Shown: positions 1-8,320, numbered from the stretch's first letter. The stretch: DNA of 38,087 nt from Flavobacteriales bacterium (GCA_027066995.1 JAMOMQ010000099.1:1-38087); one strand, 5' to 3'. A program made the numbers and translations. The notes: generated from the sequence alone by a model not told the origin.

Positions 1-392
1 AAAAAATACAAGTCATAGTCGTTGTTTCGGGCGGCTTCGTCGAGTAGCGGATCGACATATCCGCCATAATATTCTTTTGAATATACTTTGGTTTCGAGCA
101 AATCGGTATCGCAAAACAGCACATCGGTGGCTTTTGTTGCCAAGTCGTTTTCCAATGCCATTTGTCCAATAGCAATAGGAATTAAATCTTTTTGTTCGCA
201 GGTTTTACGCTCGTTGTTCCATTTGTTTTGTAAATAATCACGGGCATATTCGGGCACCCAAACCGTATTGTAGTAGCGTGCCAATTGTTGCGAAAGGGTG
301 GTTTTGCCGGTAGATTCCGGCCCGAACATCACTACTTTAATTACATTTGATGGTTTTTGCCGGAGTTTTTCTCTTATCTCATTTTTATTCAT
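1..392 (-). CDS. nadR: NadR-type ribosylnicotinamide kinase, C-terminus cut by window edge
   Basis: This gene is absent from the ORF track; I translated it from the minus strand, starting at the ATG at 392 (MNKNEIREKLRQKPSNVIKV). About 130 codons are visible and the 3' end lies beyond base 1. A Walker A loop, GPESTGKTT, sits at about residues 24-32 and is followed by VPEYARDYL, which matches the AAA_28 family, the kinase part of NadR. That family phosphorylates nicotinamide riboside to NMN in the cytoplasm. There is no room for an N-terminal adenylyltransferase domain, so this is a stand-alone kinase type. It follows pnuC by 44 nt on the same strand, and that pairing supports a joint uptake-and-trap role. 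The 44-nt gap holds a small 6-bp hairpin of doubtful meaning. The family call is confident; the exact substrate is inferred from the neighbour. Confidence 0.85.
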   Translation of the reverse strand, partial: MNKNEIREKLRQKPSNVIKVVMFGPESTGKTTLSQQLARYYNTVWVPEYARDYLQNKWNNERKTCEQKDLIPIAIGQMALENDLATKATDVLFCDTDLLETKVYSKEYYGGYVDPLLDEAARNNDYDLYF

Positions 393-436
393 GTTGTAAA
401 TTTAAAACTAATTTGTTGTAAGCAACAAGTATTCCG

Positions 437-1138
437 TTATTTTTTTTGCAGATGTTGTTGCCATTCTTTATAGCCTTGAAAAGCCAAAATTAAAAATATA
501 GTATATTGAATAGCCGTAAAACCGTAACCTTTAATTAAGTATAAAGGCACTGAAGCTATATTGACGATAATCCAAAACAGCCAACTTTCCAGTTTTTTAT
601 TTGCCATCAGCCACATGGCAGCAAAAGCTGCTCCGGTGGTAAATGTGTCTAAAAACGGTGTTATTTTTCTAATTTCCGACAGTTTTCCTGTGGATAAGTG
701 TTGCCAGGTATAAGCTACACTTTCCGAAAAACCCAGTTCGTTCGGCATAACATTAAAATGGCGATAAACCCAGATGACAAATACCGACGTAAAAACAAAT
801 ATTCCCAAAGCTTTTAAGCAATCGTTCCTGTTGCAAGTAGTAATAGGTATGTGTTTTTTCGTTTTTTCATCAACTACTTTACTCCATAACCACCAGCCGT
901 AAATACTCATCAGGGTATAATATATATTGATAATCAAATCACCATACATTTGCCACTTTGAAAGCAAATAAACATAAAGTGCCGTGCTGATAATGCCTGT
1001 CGGATAAACCAAAATATTTTCTTTTTTTGCAAATAAAACACTGGCTATACCGAATGCCATGGCTACAAATTCAATTACAATATAAATAGTAGGTGTGTTT
1101 TGATAAGGATCGGTAAAAAAATGTATTAATTCATTCAT
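437..1138 (-). CDS. pnuC: PnuC nicotinamide riboside transporter
   Basis: A 233-residue inner-membrane protein with about seven hydrophobic segments. It carries the PnuC-type signature around YYTLMSIYGWWLW (about residues 73-85) and a second conserved block, DTFTTGAAFAAMWLMANKK (about 164-182). PnuC proteins move nicotinamide riboside by facilitated diffusion, and phosphorylation inside the cell traps it. The NadR-type kinase gene directly downstream supports this substrate over thiamine, which some Bacteroidota Pnu paralogues carry. I saw no thiamine riboswitch in the 177-bp region upstream. Length is normal for the family. An excellent -7 box lies 18 nt before the ATG. Confidence 0.9.
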   Translation of the reverse strand: MNELIHFFTDPYQNTPTIYIVIEFVAMAFGIASVLFAKKENILVYPTGIISTALYVYLLSKWQMYGDLIINIYYTLMSIYGWWLWSKVVDEKTKKHIPITTCNRNDCLKALGIFVFTSVFVIWVYRHFNVMPNELGFSESVAYTWQHLSTGKLSEIRKITPFLDTFTTGAAFAAMWLMANKKLESWLFWIIVNIASVPLYLIKGYGFTAIQYTIFLILAFQGYKEWQQHLQKK

Positions 1139-1155
1139 TTTTTAAATTTTAAATT

Positions 1156-1163
1156 CAAAAATA
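1156..1163 (-). promoter_or_regulatory. -7 box for pnuC (TATTTTTG)
   Basis: Read on the minus strand this is TATTTTTG, an exact match to the Bacteroidota -7 consensus TAnnTTTG. It ends 17 nt before the pnuC start codon, which predicts a leader of about 10 nt. I see no clear TTTG at the -33 position. Confidence 0.5.
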
Positions 1164-1235
1164 TCATTTTTATTTCATATTGCATTTTGCCGGTGTTTAA
1201 TTTCATTAATATTACTGTTAAATAAATGATATTTT
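1158..1235. repeat. 12-bp inverted repeat in the pnuC/acs divergent region
   Basis: The arms AAAATATCATTT (1158-1169) and AAATGATATTTT (1224-1235) are perfect reverse complements separated by 54 nt. The left arm overlaps the pnuC -7 box. The region is very AT-rich, so chance is possible. A dispersed operator pair is the alternative. Confidence 0.3.
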
Positions 1236-1315
1236 AATTGTTGTGCATGACATTTTTTTCGTTTTGAATTAAAATTAGTATCTTTATTTTCTAATTTAAC
1301 AAAATACACTTTACT

Positions 1316-3223
1316 ATGATTCCTAAAATTTCTACCCTTAGTGGTTATTTGCATGAATATCAAAAAAGTATAGCCAATCCGGTTGGTTTTTGGTCAAATA
1401 TTGCCGAGACTTTTTATTGGCACAAACGATGGCACAAAACCTTGGAATGGGATTTTAAAGAGCCTAAGGTAACCTGGTTTAAAGACGGAAAGCTCAATAT
1501 AACAGAAAATATTTTTGAAAGACATTTGTTTTTACGCGGTGATCAAAAAGCCATTATTTGGGAACCTAATGACCCCAATGAGCCGGGTAAATCTTATACT
1601 TATAAAGAACTTTACAAGGAAGTCAATAAGTTTGCCAATGTATTGACCAATTTAGGTGTTAAAAAAGGTGACCGTGTTGCCATTTACTTGCCCATGATAC
1701 CCGAGTTGGCTATTGCTATGTTGGCTTGTGCGCGCATTGGGGCTATACATTCCATTGTATTTGCAGGTTTTTCGGCCAAAGCTCTGGCAGATCGTAACAA
1801 CGATGCAGAAGCTAAAATACTCATTACGGCAGATGGCGGCTACCGGGGTAAGAAGACCATTCCGCTCAAACAAACCTCCGACGAAGCCTTGGAAATGTCT
1901 GATACCATAGAAAAAATGATAGTTGTCAAACGCACCGGTGAACATGTAGAAATGAAACCAGATAGAGATTTTTGGTGGCACGATTTGATGCAAAACAGCC
2001 CTGACGAATACAAGGCAACTGTAATGGATGCCGAAGATCCTTTATTTATTCTCTATACCAGCGGTTCAACCGGCAAACCCAAAGGGGTATTGCACACCAC
2101 GGGTGGTTATATGGTCTATGCCGCTTATACTTTTAAAAATGTGTTTCAATACAGTCCCGGTGATATTTACTTTTGTGCTGCAGATATCGGCTGGATTACC
2201 GGACACTCATACATTATTTACGGGCCGCTTTTAGAGGGAGCAACAAGTATAATGTTTGAAGGTATTCCTACTTATCCCAAGCCGGATAGGTATTGGCAAA
2301 TTATAGAAAAACATAAAGTCAATCAATTTTATACCTCACCAACTGCCATTAGAGCCTTGTTGGCAGAAGGCGAAGACTGGGTTGATCCTTATGAAATGCC
2401 AAGCTTACGGGTGTTGGGAACAGTTGGTGAACCTATCAATGAAGAGGCCTGGCACTGGTATCATGATCATGTCGGTAAAGGCCGTTGTCCTATTGTTGAC
2501 ACGTGGTGGCAAACAGAAACCGGCGGTATCATGATTAGTCCGTTGGCGGGGATTATTCCAACCAAACCTGCTTATGCCACTTTGCCATTACCCGGTATTC
2601 GTCCGGTCATAGTCGATAATGACGGTAAAAAAATATATGGAAAAAACGTGGAAGGTAATCTCTGTATAGAGTTTCCTTGGCCCGGCATGGCGCGCACGCT
2701 TTGGCGTGACCATAAGCGTTATAAAGAGGCTTATTTTAGCACTTTCCCGGGACTTTATTTTACCGGCGACGGAGTCAAACGCGATGAAGATGGCTATTAT
2801 CGTATTTTAGGTCGTATTGACGATGTTATCAATGTTTCGGGACACCGCTTGGGCACTGCCGAAATAGAAAACGCTTTAAACGAACACCCGTTGGTTGCCG
2901 AATCGGCTGTAGTAGGTATGCCGCACCCTATTAAAGGTCAGGGTATTTATGCTTATGTAGTCGCGCCTGATAAGCCGGATAATTTGGACGACGAATTACG
3001 TAACTCACTCGTTAAAGCGGTTGCCAAACTCATCAGTCCTATTGCCAAGCCCGATCAAATCCAATTTGTAAACGGCTTGCCAAAAACGCGGTCAGGAAAA
3101 ATTATGCGACGTATTTTACGAAAAATTGTAGAAGGTTCAACCGATTTTGGTGATACTTCCACTTTGACCAACCCCGAAATAGTTGATGAACTGATTGAAG
3201 GTTATGTAAAGCTTAAACAATAA
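1316..3223 (+). CDS. acs: Acetyl-CoA synthetase (AMP-forming)
   Basis: This 635-residue enzyme activates acetate to acetyl-CoA through acetyl-AMP in the cytoplasm. The adenylate-forming signature TSGSTGKPKG is at about residues 247-256, WWQTETGG at about 396, and the hinge motif GRIDDVINVSGHRLG at about 499-513. The C-terminal PKTRSGKIMRR (about 588) contains the catalytic lysine that is acetylated in characterised Acs proteins. The N-terminal ACAS_N region (YLHEYQKSIANPVGFW) is present and the length is normal. The ATG at 1316 sits about 30 nt after TATCTTTA, a one-off -7 box. The gene stands alone, divergent from pnuC and convergent with greA. No acetate kinase or acuC-like deacetylase is nearby. 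Confidence 0.97.
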   Translation: MIPKISTLSGYLHEYQKSIANPVGFWSNIAETFYWHKRWHKTLEWDFKEPKVTWFKDGKLNITENIFERHLFLRGDQKAIIWEPNDPNEPGKSYTYKELYKEVNKFANVLTNLGVKKGDRVAIYLPMIPELAIAMLACARIGAIHSIVFAGFSAKALADRNNDAEAKILITADGGYRGKKTIPLKQTSDEALEMSDTIEKMIVVKRTGEHVEMKPDRDFWWHDLMQNSPDEYKATVMDAEDPLFILYTSGSTGKPKGVLHTTGGYMVYAAYTFKNVFQYSPGDIYFCAADIGWITGHSYIIYGPLLEGATSIMFEGIPTYPKPDRYWQIIEKHKVNQFYTSPTAIRALLAEGEDWVDPYEMPSLRVLGTVGEPINEEAWHWYHDHVGKGRCPIVDTWWQTETGGIMISPLAGIIPTKPAYATLPLPGIRPVIVDNDGKKIYGKNVEGNLCIEFPWPGMARTLWRDHKRYKEAYFSTFPGLYFTGDGVKRDEDGYYRILGRIDDVINVSGHRLGTAEIENALNEHPLVAESAVVGMPHPIKGQGIYAYVVAPDKPDNLDDELRNSLVKAVAKLISPIAKPDQIQFVNGLPKTRSGKIMRRILRKIVEGSTDFGDTSTLTNPEIVDELIEGYVKLKQ

Positions 3224-3230
3224 AATCAAA

Positions 3231-3365
3231 AAGAGGCTGTCTCAAAAGTAAATTTTTGTTGTCATTGCGATGAGGAACGAAGTGGCAATCTGTTGATTTT
3301 CAACAACAAATATTAATAGCACTTCAGGTTTCTCATTGAGACAATGCCTTTTGAGACAGCCTCTT
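3231..3365. repeat. Inverted-repeat element, copy 1 (135 bp)
   Basis: The arms AAGAGGCTGTCTCAAAAG (3231-3248) and CTTTTGAGACAGCCTCTT (3348-3365) are perfect 18-bp reverse complements. The interior holds TGTCATTGCGA at offset 29 and smaller nested hairpins, including TTTGTTG/CAACAAA and CATTG-AGA-CAATG. It fills the space between the convergent acs and greA genes, 7 nt after the acs stop and 20 nt before the greA stop, so it could end transcription from both sides. A second copy lies at 37497-37628. No ORF is inside it. A non-autonomous MITE or a large REP-like element are both possible. Confidence 0.8.
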
Positions 3366-3385
3366 GTATTATATTGGTTAATAAT

Positions 3386-3859
3386 TTATCTGCTAATTTC
3401 CAAAATTTCAAATTTTAACAAACCTGCAGGGGCTTGAATTTCGGCAATATCACCGACTTCTTTACCCAATAAACCTTTGCCAATGGGCGAATCCACCGAA
3501 ATTTTACCTGCCAAGGGGTCGGCTTCATTAGCAGATACTAAAGTGTAAGTTTTTTCTTTGCCGGTTTTCAAATTCTTAATTTTAACCGTTGAAAAGATAA
3601 GCACTTTAGAGGCATCCAAATCCTTATCATCTAATATTTGGGCATTAGACAAAGTTATTTGCAACTCATGTATTTTGTTGTTGACGCGCACCTGCTCCTC
3701 TTTGGCAGCATGATATTCGGCATTTTCTGACAAATCTCCTTTATCTCTGGCTTCGGCAATCCGTTTGGTAATTTCAGGCATTTCTGTAAATTTCAAATAC
3801 TCCAATTCATCTTTCAATTTTTGCAGTCCTTCGGGAGTTAAATATACTATTTTGCTCAT
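3386..3859 (-). CDS. greA: Transcription elongation factor GreA
   Basis: GreA enters the secondary channel of RNA polymerase and stimulates cleavage of backtracked RNA. From the ATG at 3859 the protein is 157 residues (MSKIVYLTPEGLQKL), the usual length. The track starts two codons earlier at a TTG, which I consider less likely. The N-terminal coiled coil carries the conserved acidic tip region ARDKGDLSENAEYHAAKEEQ (about 36-55), and the C-terminal FKBP-like domain includes ISVDSPIGKGLLGK. It is a single gene. Its leader contains a strong -7 box and a hairpin followed by T-runs, which suggests control by attenuation. Confidence 0.96.
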   Translation of the reverse strand: MSKIVYLTPEGLQKLKDELEYLKFTEMPEITKRIAEARDKGDLSENAEYHAAKEEQVRVNNKIHELQITLSNAQILDDKDLDASKVLIFSTVKIKNLKTGKEKTYTLVSANEADPLAGKISVDSPIGKGLLGKEVGDIAEIQAPAGLLKFEILEISR

Positions 3860-3880
3860 AATCAATTAGTTTTAAAAAAT

Positions 3881-3921
3881 AATAAAAAAGATTTCCTACC
3901 AATTAACAACCGGCAGGAAAT
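3881..3921 (-). terminator. Terminator-like hairpin in the greA leader
   Basis: On the minus strand the arms ATTTCCTGCC and GGTAGGAAAT (3912-3921 and 3891-3900) pair over 10 bp with one G-U, around an 11-nt loop. They are followed by CTTTTTTATTATTTTTT. In the plus-strand transcript the wobble becomes an A-C mismatch and the T-run is missing, so the structure belongs to the greA direction. The predicted start site falls at the first base of the stem. No upstream minus-strand gene ends here, so this looks like a leader attenuator or a 5'-stabilising hairpin. Confidence 0.6.
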
Positions 3922-3927
3922 ACTTTG

Positions 3928-3959
3928 CAAAAATACAAAAAAATACATGCCATTGTCAA
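3928..3959 (-). promoter_or_regulatory. greA promoter
   Basis: On the minus strand TTG (3957-3959) and TATTTTTG (3928-3935) are separated by 21 nt. The second is an exact match to the TAnnTTTG -7 consensus. Predicted transcription starts near 3922, giving a leader of roughly 60 nt. Confidence 0.55.
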
Positions 3960-4079
3960 GTAATTTCGTTTTTTATTAAAAACAACTCTTTATAATTTAT
4001 TGAAAACGTATATTTTAAGAGAATTAATCAAATTTTCATATTTAACATTTGTCTGACACAGACCAACCGGAAAATGCCG

Positions 4080-4087
4080 TAATTTTG
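4080..4087 (+). promoter_or_regulatory. -7 box for rimO (TAATTTTG)
   Basis: TAATTTTG matches TAnnTTTG and ends 20 nt before the rimO ATG. The nearest TTTG upstream (4048-4051) is 28 nt away, longer than the usual -33 spacing, so the -33 element is unclear. Confidence 0.45.
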
Positions 4088-4107
4088 TAAGCCAAGTATA
4101 TTATTAA

Positions 4108-5412
4108 ATGAAAGTAAAAAATCAATCAAAAAATATCAATATCATTACTTTGGGTTGCTCCAAAAATGTTTATGACAGTGAAAACTTAATGGGGCAGTTG
4201 CAATACAACGGGTATAAGGTAACTCATAATGCCGATAAAGGTGATATTGTCATCATCAATACCTGTGGTTTTATACATGATGCCAAGCAAGAATCTATTG
4301 ATACCATTTTAGCGGCCATCAATGACAAACAAAACGGTCGTATTGAAAAAGTATATGTAACCGGTTGTTTAAGCGAACGTTACAAAAAAGAATTGCCGGA
4401 AGAAATTCCGGAAGTTGATCAATATTTTGGCACGCACGACATGATTAATCTGCTGCAAGAATTTGGTGTGGACTACAAACACGAATTGATTGGTGAACGC
4501 AAATTGACCACGCCTACACATTATGCCTATCTGAAAATATCCGAAGGCTGTGACCGGTCTTGTTCGTTTTGTGCCATTCCGATGATAAGAGGCAAACATA
4601 TTTCGCGTAGCATAGAAAGTCTGGTTTTAGAAGCCGAAAAATTAGCAGCCAAAGGAGTTAAGGAACTAATTTTAATTGCCCAAGACTTGACTTTTTACGG
4701 ATTGGATATCTATGGAGAAAGGCGACTAAATGATTTATTAAAGGCATTGGTAAAAGTTGACGGTATAGAATGGATACGTTTGCACTATGCTTTTCCCACC
4801 GGATTTCCGGAAGAAGTTATTGAAACCATTGCCCAAGAAGATAAGATTTGTAATTATATGGATATTCCTTTGCAACATATCAACAATGATATCCTTAAGT
4901 CAATGCGCCGGGGACATACGCGTCAAAAAACGGAAGATTTAATTCGTAAACTGCGACAACAGGTGCCTGATGTGGCAATCCGGACGACTTTGATAGTCGG
5001 TTATCCGGGCGAAACCGAAGAAAAATTTGAAGAACTCAAACAATGGGTTGCCGATACCCAATTTGACCGTTTGGGTGTTTTTACCTATTCTCATGAAGAA
5101 AATACACATGCCGGAAAATTAATCGATGATGTTCCCGAAGCGGTAAAACAACAAAGGGTAGAAGAAATTATGAATTTGCAAAGCCAAATCTCTTTTGACA
5201 AAAACAGACAAAAAATCGGTAAAATATATAAATGTATTTTTGACCGAAAAGAGGGCAACTACTATGTAGGCAGAACCGAATATGACAGTCCCGAAGTAGA
5301 TAACGAAGTTTTGGTTGATGCTACACAATACCCGATTGAAATTGGCAAATTTATCAATATAAAAATTACTGATGCACAGGAGTTTGATTTATATGGCATA
5401 CCTTTTAAATAA
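4108..5412 (+). CDS. rimO: Ribosomal protein S12 methylthiotransferase RimO
   Basis: A radical-SAM enzyme that adds a methylthio group to an aspartate of ribosomal protein S12. The 434-residue sequence has the N-terminal UPF0004 domain with three cysteines (C17 in LGCSKN, C53 in NTCGF, C87 in VTGCLSE) that should bind the second iron-sulfur cluster. The radical-SAM motif CDRSCSFCAIP has C148, C152 and C155, and a C-terminal TRAM-type region follows (about 370-434). LGCSKN and SFCAIP fit RimO better than MiaB. The start ATG is 21 nt after a good -7 box. It is followed after only 7 nt by the gene for a secreted protein, probably on the same transcript. Confidence 0.95.
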   Translation: MKVKNQSKNINIITLGCSKNVYDSENLMGQLQYNGYKVTHNADKGDIVIINTCGFIHDAKQESIDTILAAINDKQNGRIEKVYVTGCLSERYKKELPEEIPEVDQYFGTHDMINLLQEFGVDYKHELIGERKLTTPTHYAYLKISEGCDRSCSFCAIPMIRGKHISRSIESLVLEAEKLAAKGVKELILIAQDLTFYGLDIYGERRLNDLLKALVKVDGIEWIRLHYAFPTGFPEEVIETIAQEDKICNYMDIPLQHINNDILKSMRRGHTRQKTEDLIRKLRQQVPDVAIRTTLIVGYPGETEEKFEELKQWVADTQFDRLGVFTYSHEENTHAGKLIDDVPEAVKQQRVEEIMNLQSQISFDKNRQKIGKIYKCIFDRKEGNYYVGRTEYDSPEVDNEVLVDATQYPIEIGKFINIKITDAQEFDLYGIPFK

Positions 5413-5419
5413 ACGATTT

Positions 5420-6610
5420 ATGAAGAAAGAATTAGTATTTATTTTGTGGTTTTTAACCTCAATTTATACACAAGCACAGATTAAAGTGCTATTTGATGCT
5501 ACCAAAGCCGAAACGGCTAACAATGCCGATTGGATAATAGATGCCGACGCTTTTAATTTAGGTTATAATCCCAATCCTTATATTGGAGGGAGAGAAGCCA
5601 ATCCGCAACGGTTCCCTACGCCCGATCAATCAACAGTGACGGCAAACACGCAAGAAGACTATTGGACAGGCGCCAATTCCGCTTGGGGCATCGAGTTGGT
5701 GCAATACGGTTATCAGGTAGAGACATTGCCTTATGACGGAGCCATCACTTATGGAGACGCCGGCAATCCGCAAGATTTGTCATATTATGATGTATTTATA
5801 GTAACCGAGCCTAACATTTTATTTACTGCCGATGAAAAAACAGCTATCATGGAATTTGTTGCCAATGGTGGCGGTTTGTTTATGACTTCTGATCATGATC
5901 GTTCTGATAGAAATGGTGATGGAGTCGATTCTGTGGATGTGTGGAATGATTTGATGCAAAACAATTCGGTATTAGGCAATCCTTTCGGGTTATTGTTTGA
6001 CTATGAAAACTTTTCTACTACCACTTATAGTATAGCCAATTTGCCCGGCAATCCTGTTTTACATGGTTATTTTGGTGATGTAACAGCTTTGGAGTTGCAT
6101 GGTGGCACCAGCATCAGTTTATTTCCCGGAGATAATACTTCGGTAACCGGACTTATTTTTAAACAAGGCACCAATATTACTTTATTTGCCGCTGCGGAAT
6201 ATGGCAATGGACGTGTGGTGGCTATCGGAGATAGTTCGCCGGCCGATGACGGTACCGGAGATACACATGATAATCTTTACAACGGTTGGTATGATGAAGG
6301 TAACGGCTCTCATAGAAAATTAATGCTCAATGCCACGCTTTGGCTGGCACAAGATCCGGCCTATATTGATGGTTTTGCCAATACAAATCGTATAAAACTA
6401 ATAGTTAAAGACAGGTATTTGCAAGTGAAAAGTCCTACGGAATTGTCCGTTGCACAAATAAGCATTATCAATATGCAGGGACAACTTTTAACGACTCAAA
6501 AGTATATACCTTTAGGTATCAATGTATCATTTATACCTAAAGGCTTATATTTGGTCCGGATTCAATTAAATAATAAGGCTATATTGATTAAAAAAATATT
6601 GCTTGATTAA
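5420..6610 (+). CDS. Secreted protein, GATase1-like fold, T9SS-type C-terminal tail
   Basis: The track ORF begins inside rimO. I place the start at the ATG at 5420, where MKKELVFILWFLTSIYTQA forms a clean signal peptide cut before QIKVLF, giving 396 residues. The middle (about 100-295) looks like a class I glutamine-amidotransferase-like fold: YDVFIVTEPN, then FVANGGGLFMTSDHDRSD, and later GNGRVVAIGDSSPADD. RNGDGVDSVD resembles a calcium-binding loop. The last 70 residues (IISIINMQGQ-like strand, then FIPKGLYLVRIQ and a final KKILLD) resemble type IX secretion sorting domains. I infer export to the cell surface or medium. The substrate is unknown, and no classical Cys-His-Glu triad is evident. 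Confidence 0.75.
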   Translation: MKKELVFILWFLTSIYTQAQIKVLFDATKAETANNADWIIDADAFNLGYNPNPYIGGREANPQRFPTPDQSTVTANTQEDYWTGANSAWGIELVQYGYQVETLPYDGAITYGDAGNPQDLSYYDVFIVTEPNILFTADEKTAIMEFVANGGGLFMTSDHDRSDRNGDGVDSVDVWNDLMQNNSVLGNPFGLLFDYENFSTTTYSIANLPGNPVLHGYFGDVTALELHGGTSISLFPGDNTSVTGLIFKQGTNITLFAAAEYGNGRVVAIGDSSPADDGTGDTHDNLYNGWYDEGNGSHRKLMLNATLWLAQDPAYIDGFANTNRIKLIVKDRYLQVKSPTELSVAQISIINMQGQLLTTQKYIPLGINVSFIPKGLYLVRIQLNNKAILIKKILLD

Positions 6611-6687
6611 TTTTGAATTTTATAAAAGTTTTCAATTTTACTTGAACAATTAACATCTTTTGAAACAGTCTTATAAACTATAAGATT

Positions 6688-8202
6688 TTAAAATAACGCC
6701 TCCGTCATTTCGTCCGGTTTTTCTAAGCCCATCAGTTTGAGTATAGTTGGCGCCACATTGGCCAAGATACCGTCATGTAATTTTGGTTTTAAATCTTTGT
6801 CAATCAATATCACCGGTACCGGATTGGTAGTGTGAGCCGTGTTGGGTGTGCCATCGGGATTGATCATATTTTCGGCATTGCCATGGTCCGCTAAGATAAT
6901 AATACTGTAATGGTGTTTCAAAGCTTCATTGACTATTTTTTCTACATTTTTATCAACGGTTTCGGCTGCTTTTTTGGCGGCTTCAAAATCTCCGGTATGA
7001 CCGACCATGTCACCGTTGGCAAAGTTTAATACGATTAAATCGGCAGCTTCTTTATCAATTTCTGGTAATAAAGCTTCGGTGACCTCATTGGCACTCATCT
7101 CTGGTTTTAAATCGTAAGTAGCGACTTTGGGGGAAGGAATTAAGATCCGTTTTTCACCGGTAAATTCTTTTTCTTTGCCACCTGAAAAGAAAAAAGTTAC
7201 ATGCGGATATTTTTCGGTTTCGGCAATACGGATTTGTTTTTTACCGGCTTTAGAAACCAATTCGCCCAAAGTATCTTTTAAATCTTCCTTGGGATAAGCC
7301 ACCTTAATACCTTTAAAGTTATCGTCATAAATAGTCATGGTAACAAAATACAAGGGTAAGGTATGCATGTCATATTGTGGTATGTCCTCTTGGGTCAAAA
7401 CTTTGGTCAGTTCGCGTCCGCGGTCGGTTCTAAAATTGTAAAATATCACGGCATCGCCGGGTTTTATGGTTGCTATAGGCTGTCCTTTTTCGTTTACATG
7501 AATGATAGGCAGTATAAATTCATCCGTAACACCATCTTGGTAACTTTCTTCTACGGCCTTTACCAAATCGGAGGCAGGTTTGCCTTCACCTTTAACCAAT
7601 AAATCATAAGCTTTTTTGACGCGTTCCCAACGATTGTCTCTGTCCATGGCATAGTAACGGCCGATGACCGAAGCTATTTTTACAGGTGTGTCTTTGATAT
7701 ATTCTTGTATGTCTTTTAAAAAATTAACGCCCGATTTGGGGTCGACATCACGTCCGTCCATAAATGCATGAATATAAGCAGGCACATTATATTTTTTGGC
7801 CATATCAACCAGAGCTTTGAGGTGGTCAATATGAGAATGGACTCCGCCGTTAGAAAGTAAGCCTAATAAATGCACGGCTTTACCATTCTTTTTGGCGTAT
7901 TCAAATGCGCCGGTCAAAACTTTATTCTCGAAGAAACTACCGTCTTTTATGGCTTTATTTATTTTAACCAAATCTTGATAAACAATTCGCCCGGCACCTA
8001 AATTCATATGTCCTACTTCCGAATTACCCATTTGACCTTCCGGCAAACCGACATTTTCTCCCGATGTATATAATTTTGCATGTGGATATTCTTGTAATAA
8101 TTTATCTATAAAAGGGGTGTTAGCCTGAGCAATAGCCGATACTTTGGGGTCTTGTGTGATACCCCATCCGTCTAAAATCATCAATATAACTTTCTTGTTC
8201 AT
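6688..8202 (-). CDS. gpmI: 2,3-bisphosphoglycerate-independent phosphoglycerate mutase
   Basis: Interconverts 3- and 2-phosphoglycerate in glycolysis and gluconeogenesis through a phosphoserine, using two Mn2+ ions. The 504-residue length is typical. Visible alkaline-phosphatase superfamily motifs are the metal site MILDGWG (D11), the catalytic serine S61 in MGNSEVGHMNLG, HSHIDH (about 122-127), FMDGRDVDP (about 148), FYNFRTDRGREL, FFFSGGKE and ADHGNAENM. It is a single gene with its own promoter, convergent with the T9SS-tailed gene; only about 77 bp separate the two stops, with one weak 6-bp hairpin at 6670-6684. Confidence 0.97.
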   Translation of the reverse strand: MNKKVILMILDGWGITQDPKVSAIAQANTPFIDKLLQEYPHAKLYTSGENVGLPEGQMGNSEVGHMNLGAGRIVYQDLVKINKAIKDGSFFENKVLTGAFEYAKKNGKAVHLLGLLSNGGVHSHIDHLKALVDMAKKYNVPAYIHAFMDGRDVDPKSGVNFLKDIQEYIKDTPVKIASVIGRYYAMDRDNRWERVKKAYDLLVKGEGKPASDLVKAVEESYQDGVTDEFILPIIHVNEKGQPIATIKPGDAVIFYNFRTDRGRELTKVLTQEDIPQYDMHTLPLYFVTMTIYDDNFKGIKVAYPKEDLKDTLGELVSKAGKKQIRIAETEKYPHVTFFFSGGKEKEFTGEKRILIPSPKVATYDLKPEMSANEVTEALLPEIDKEAADLIVLNFANGDMVGHTGDFEAAKKAAETVDKNVEKIVNEALKHHYSIIILADHGNAENMINPDGTPNTAHTTNPVPVILIDKDLKPKLHDGILANVAPTILKLMGLEKPDEMTEALF

Positions 8203-8222
8203 AATTATTGCTTTTTAAATAA

Positions 8223-8253
8223 CAAAGATACATTAATAAAATAGTGAAATCAA
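8223..8253 (-). promoter_or_regulatory. gpmI promoter
   Basis: On the minus strand TTG (8251-8253) and TATCTTTG (8223-8230) are 20 nt apart. The -7 box is an exact TAnnTTTG match and ends 20 nt before the gpmI ATG. This is one of the best promoter matches in the window. Confidence 0.55.
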
Positions 8254-8320
8254 TCTAATCATATAAAGATTAAGCAAATTTTGATTTAATTTTTTTTGTA
8301 AATTTATGGCATAGTTAATT

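Noticed and set aside
413-428. TTGTTG-TAAG-CAACAA hairpin between pnuC and the kinase gene
   Set aside because: Only six pairs with no T-run; expected by chance in AT-rich spacers.
1139-1315. Possible thiamine or NAD riboswitch before pnuC
   Set aside because: The predicted leader is about 10 nt, too short, and no conserved riboswitch core was seen.
6655-6684. CTTTTGAAACAG, like a decayed arm of the inverted-repeat element, plus a 6-bp hairpin
   Set aside because: Four mismatches in 18 and no partner arm nearby; the hairpin CTTATA-AAC-TATAAG is too weak to call a terminator.
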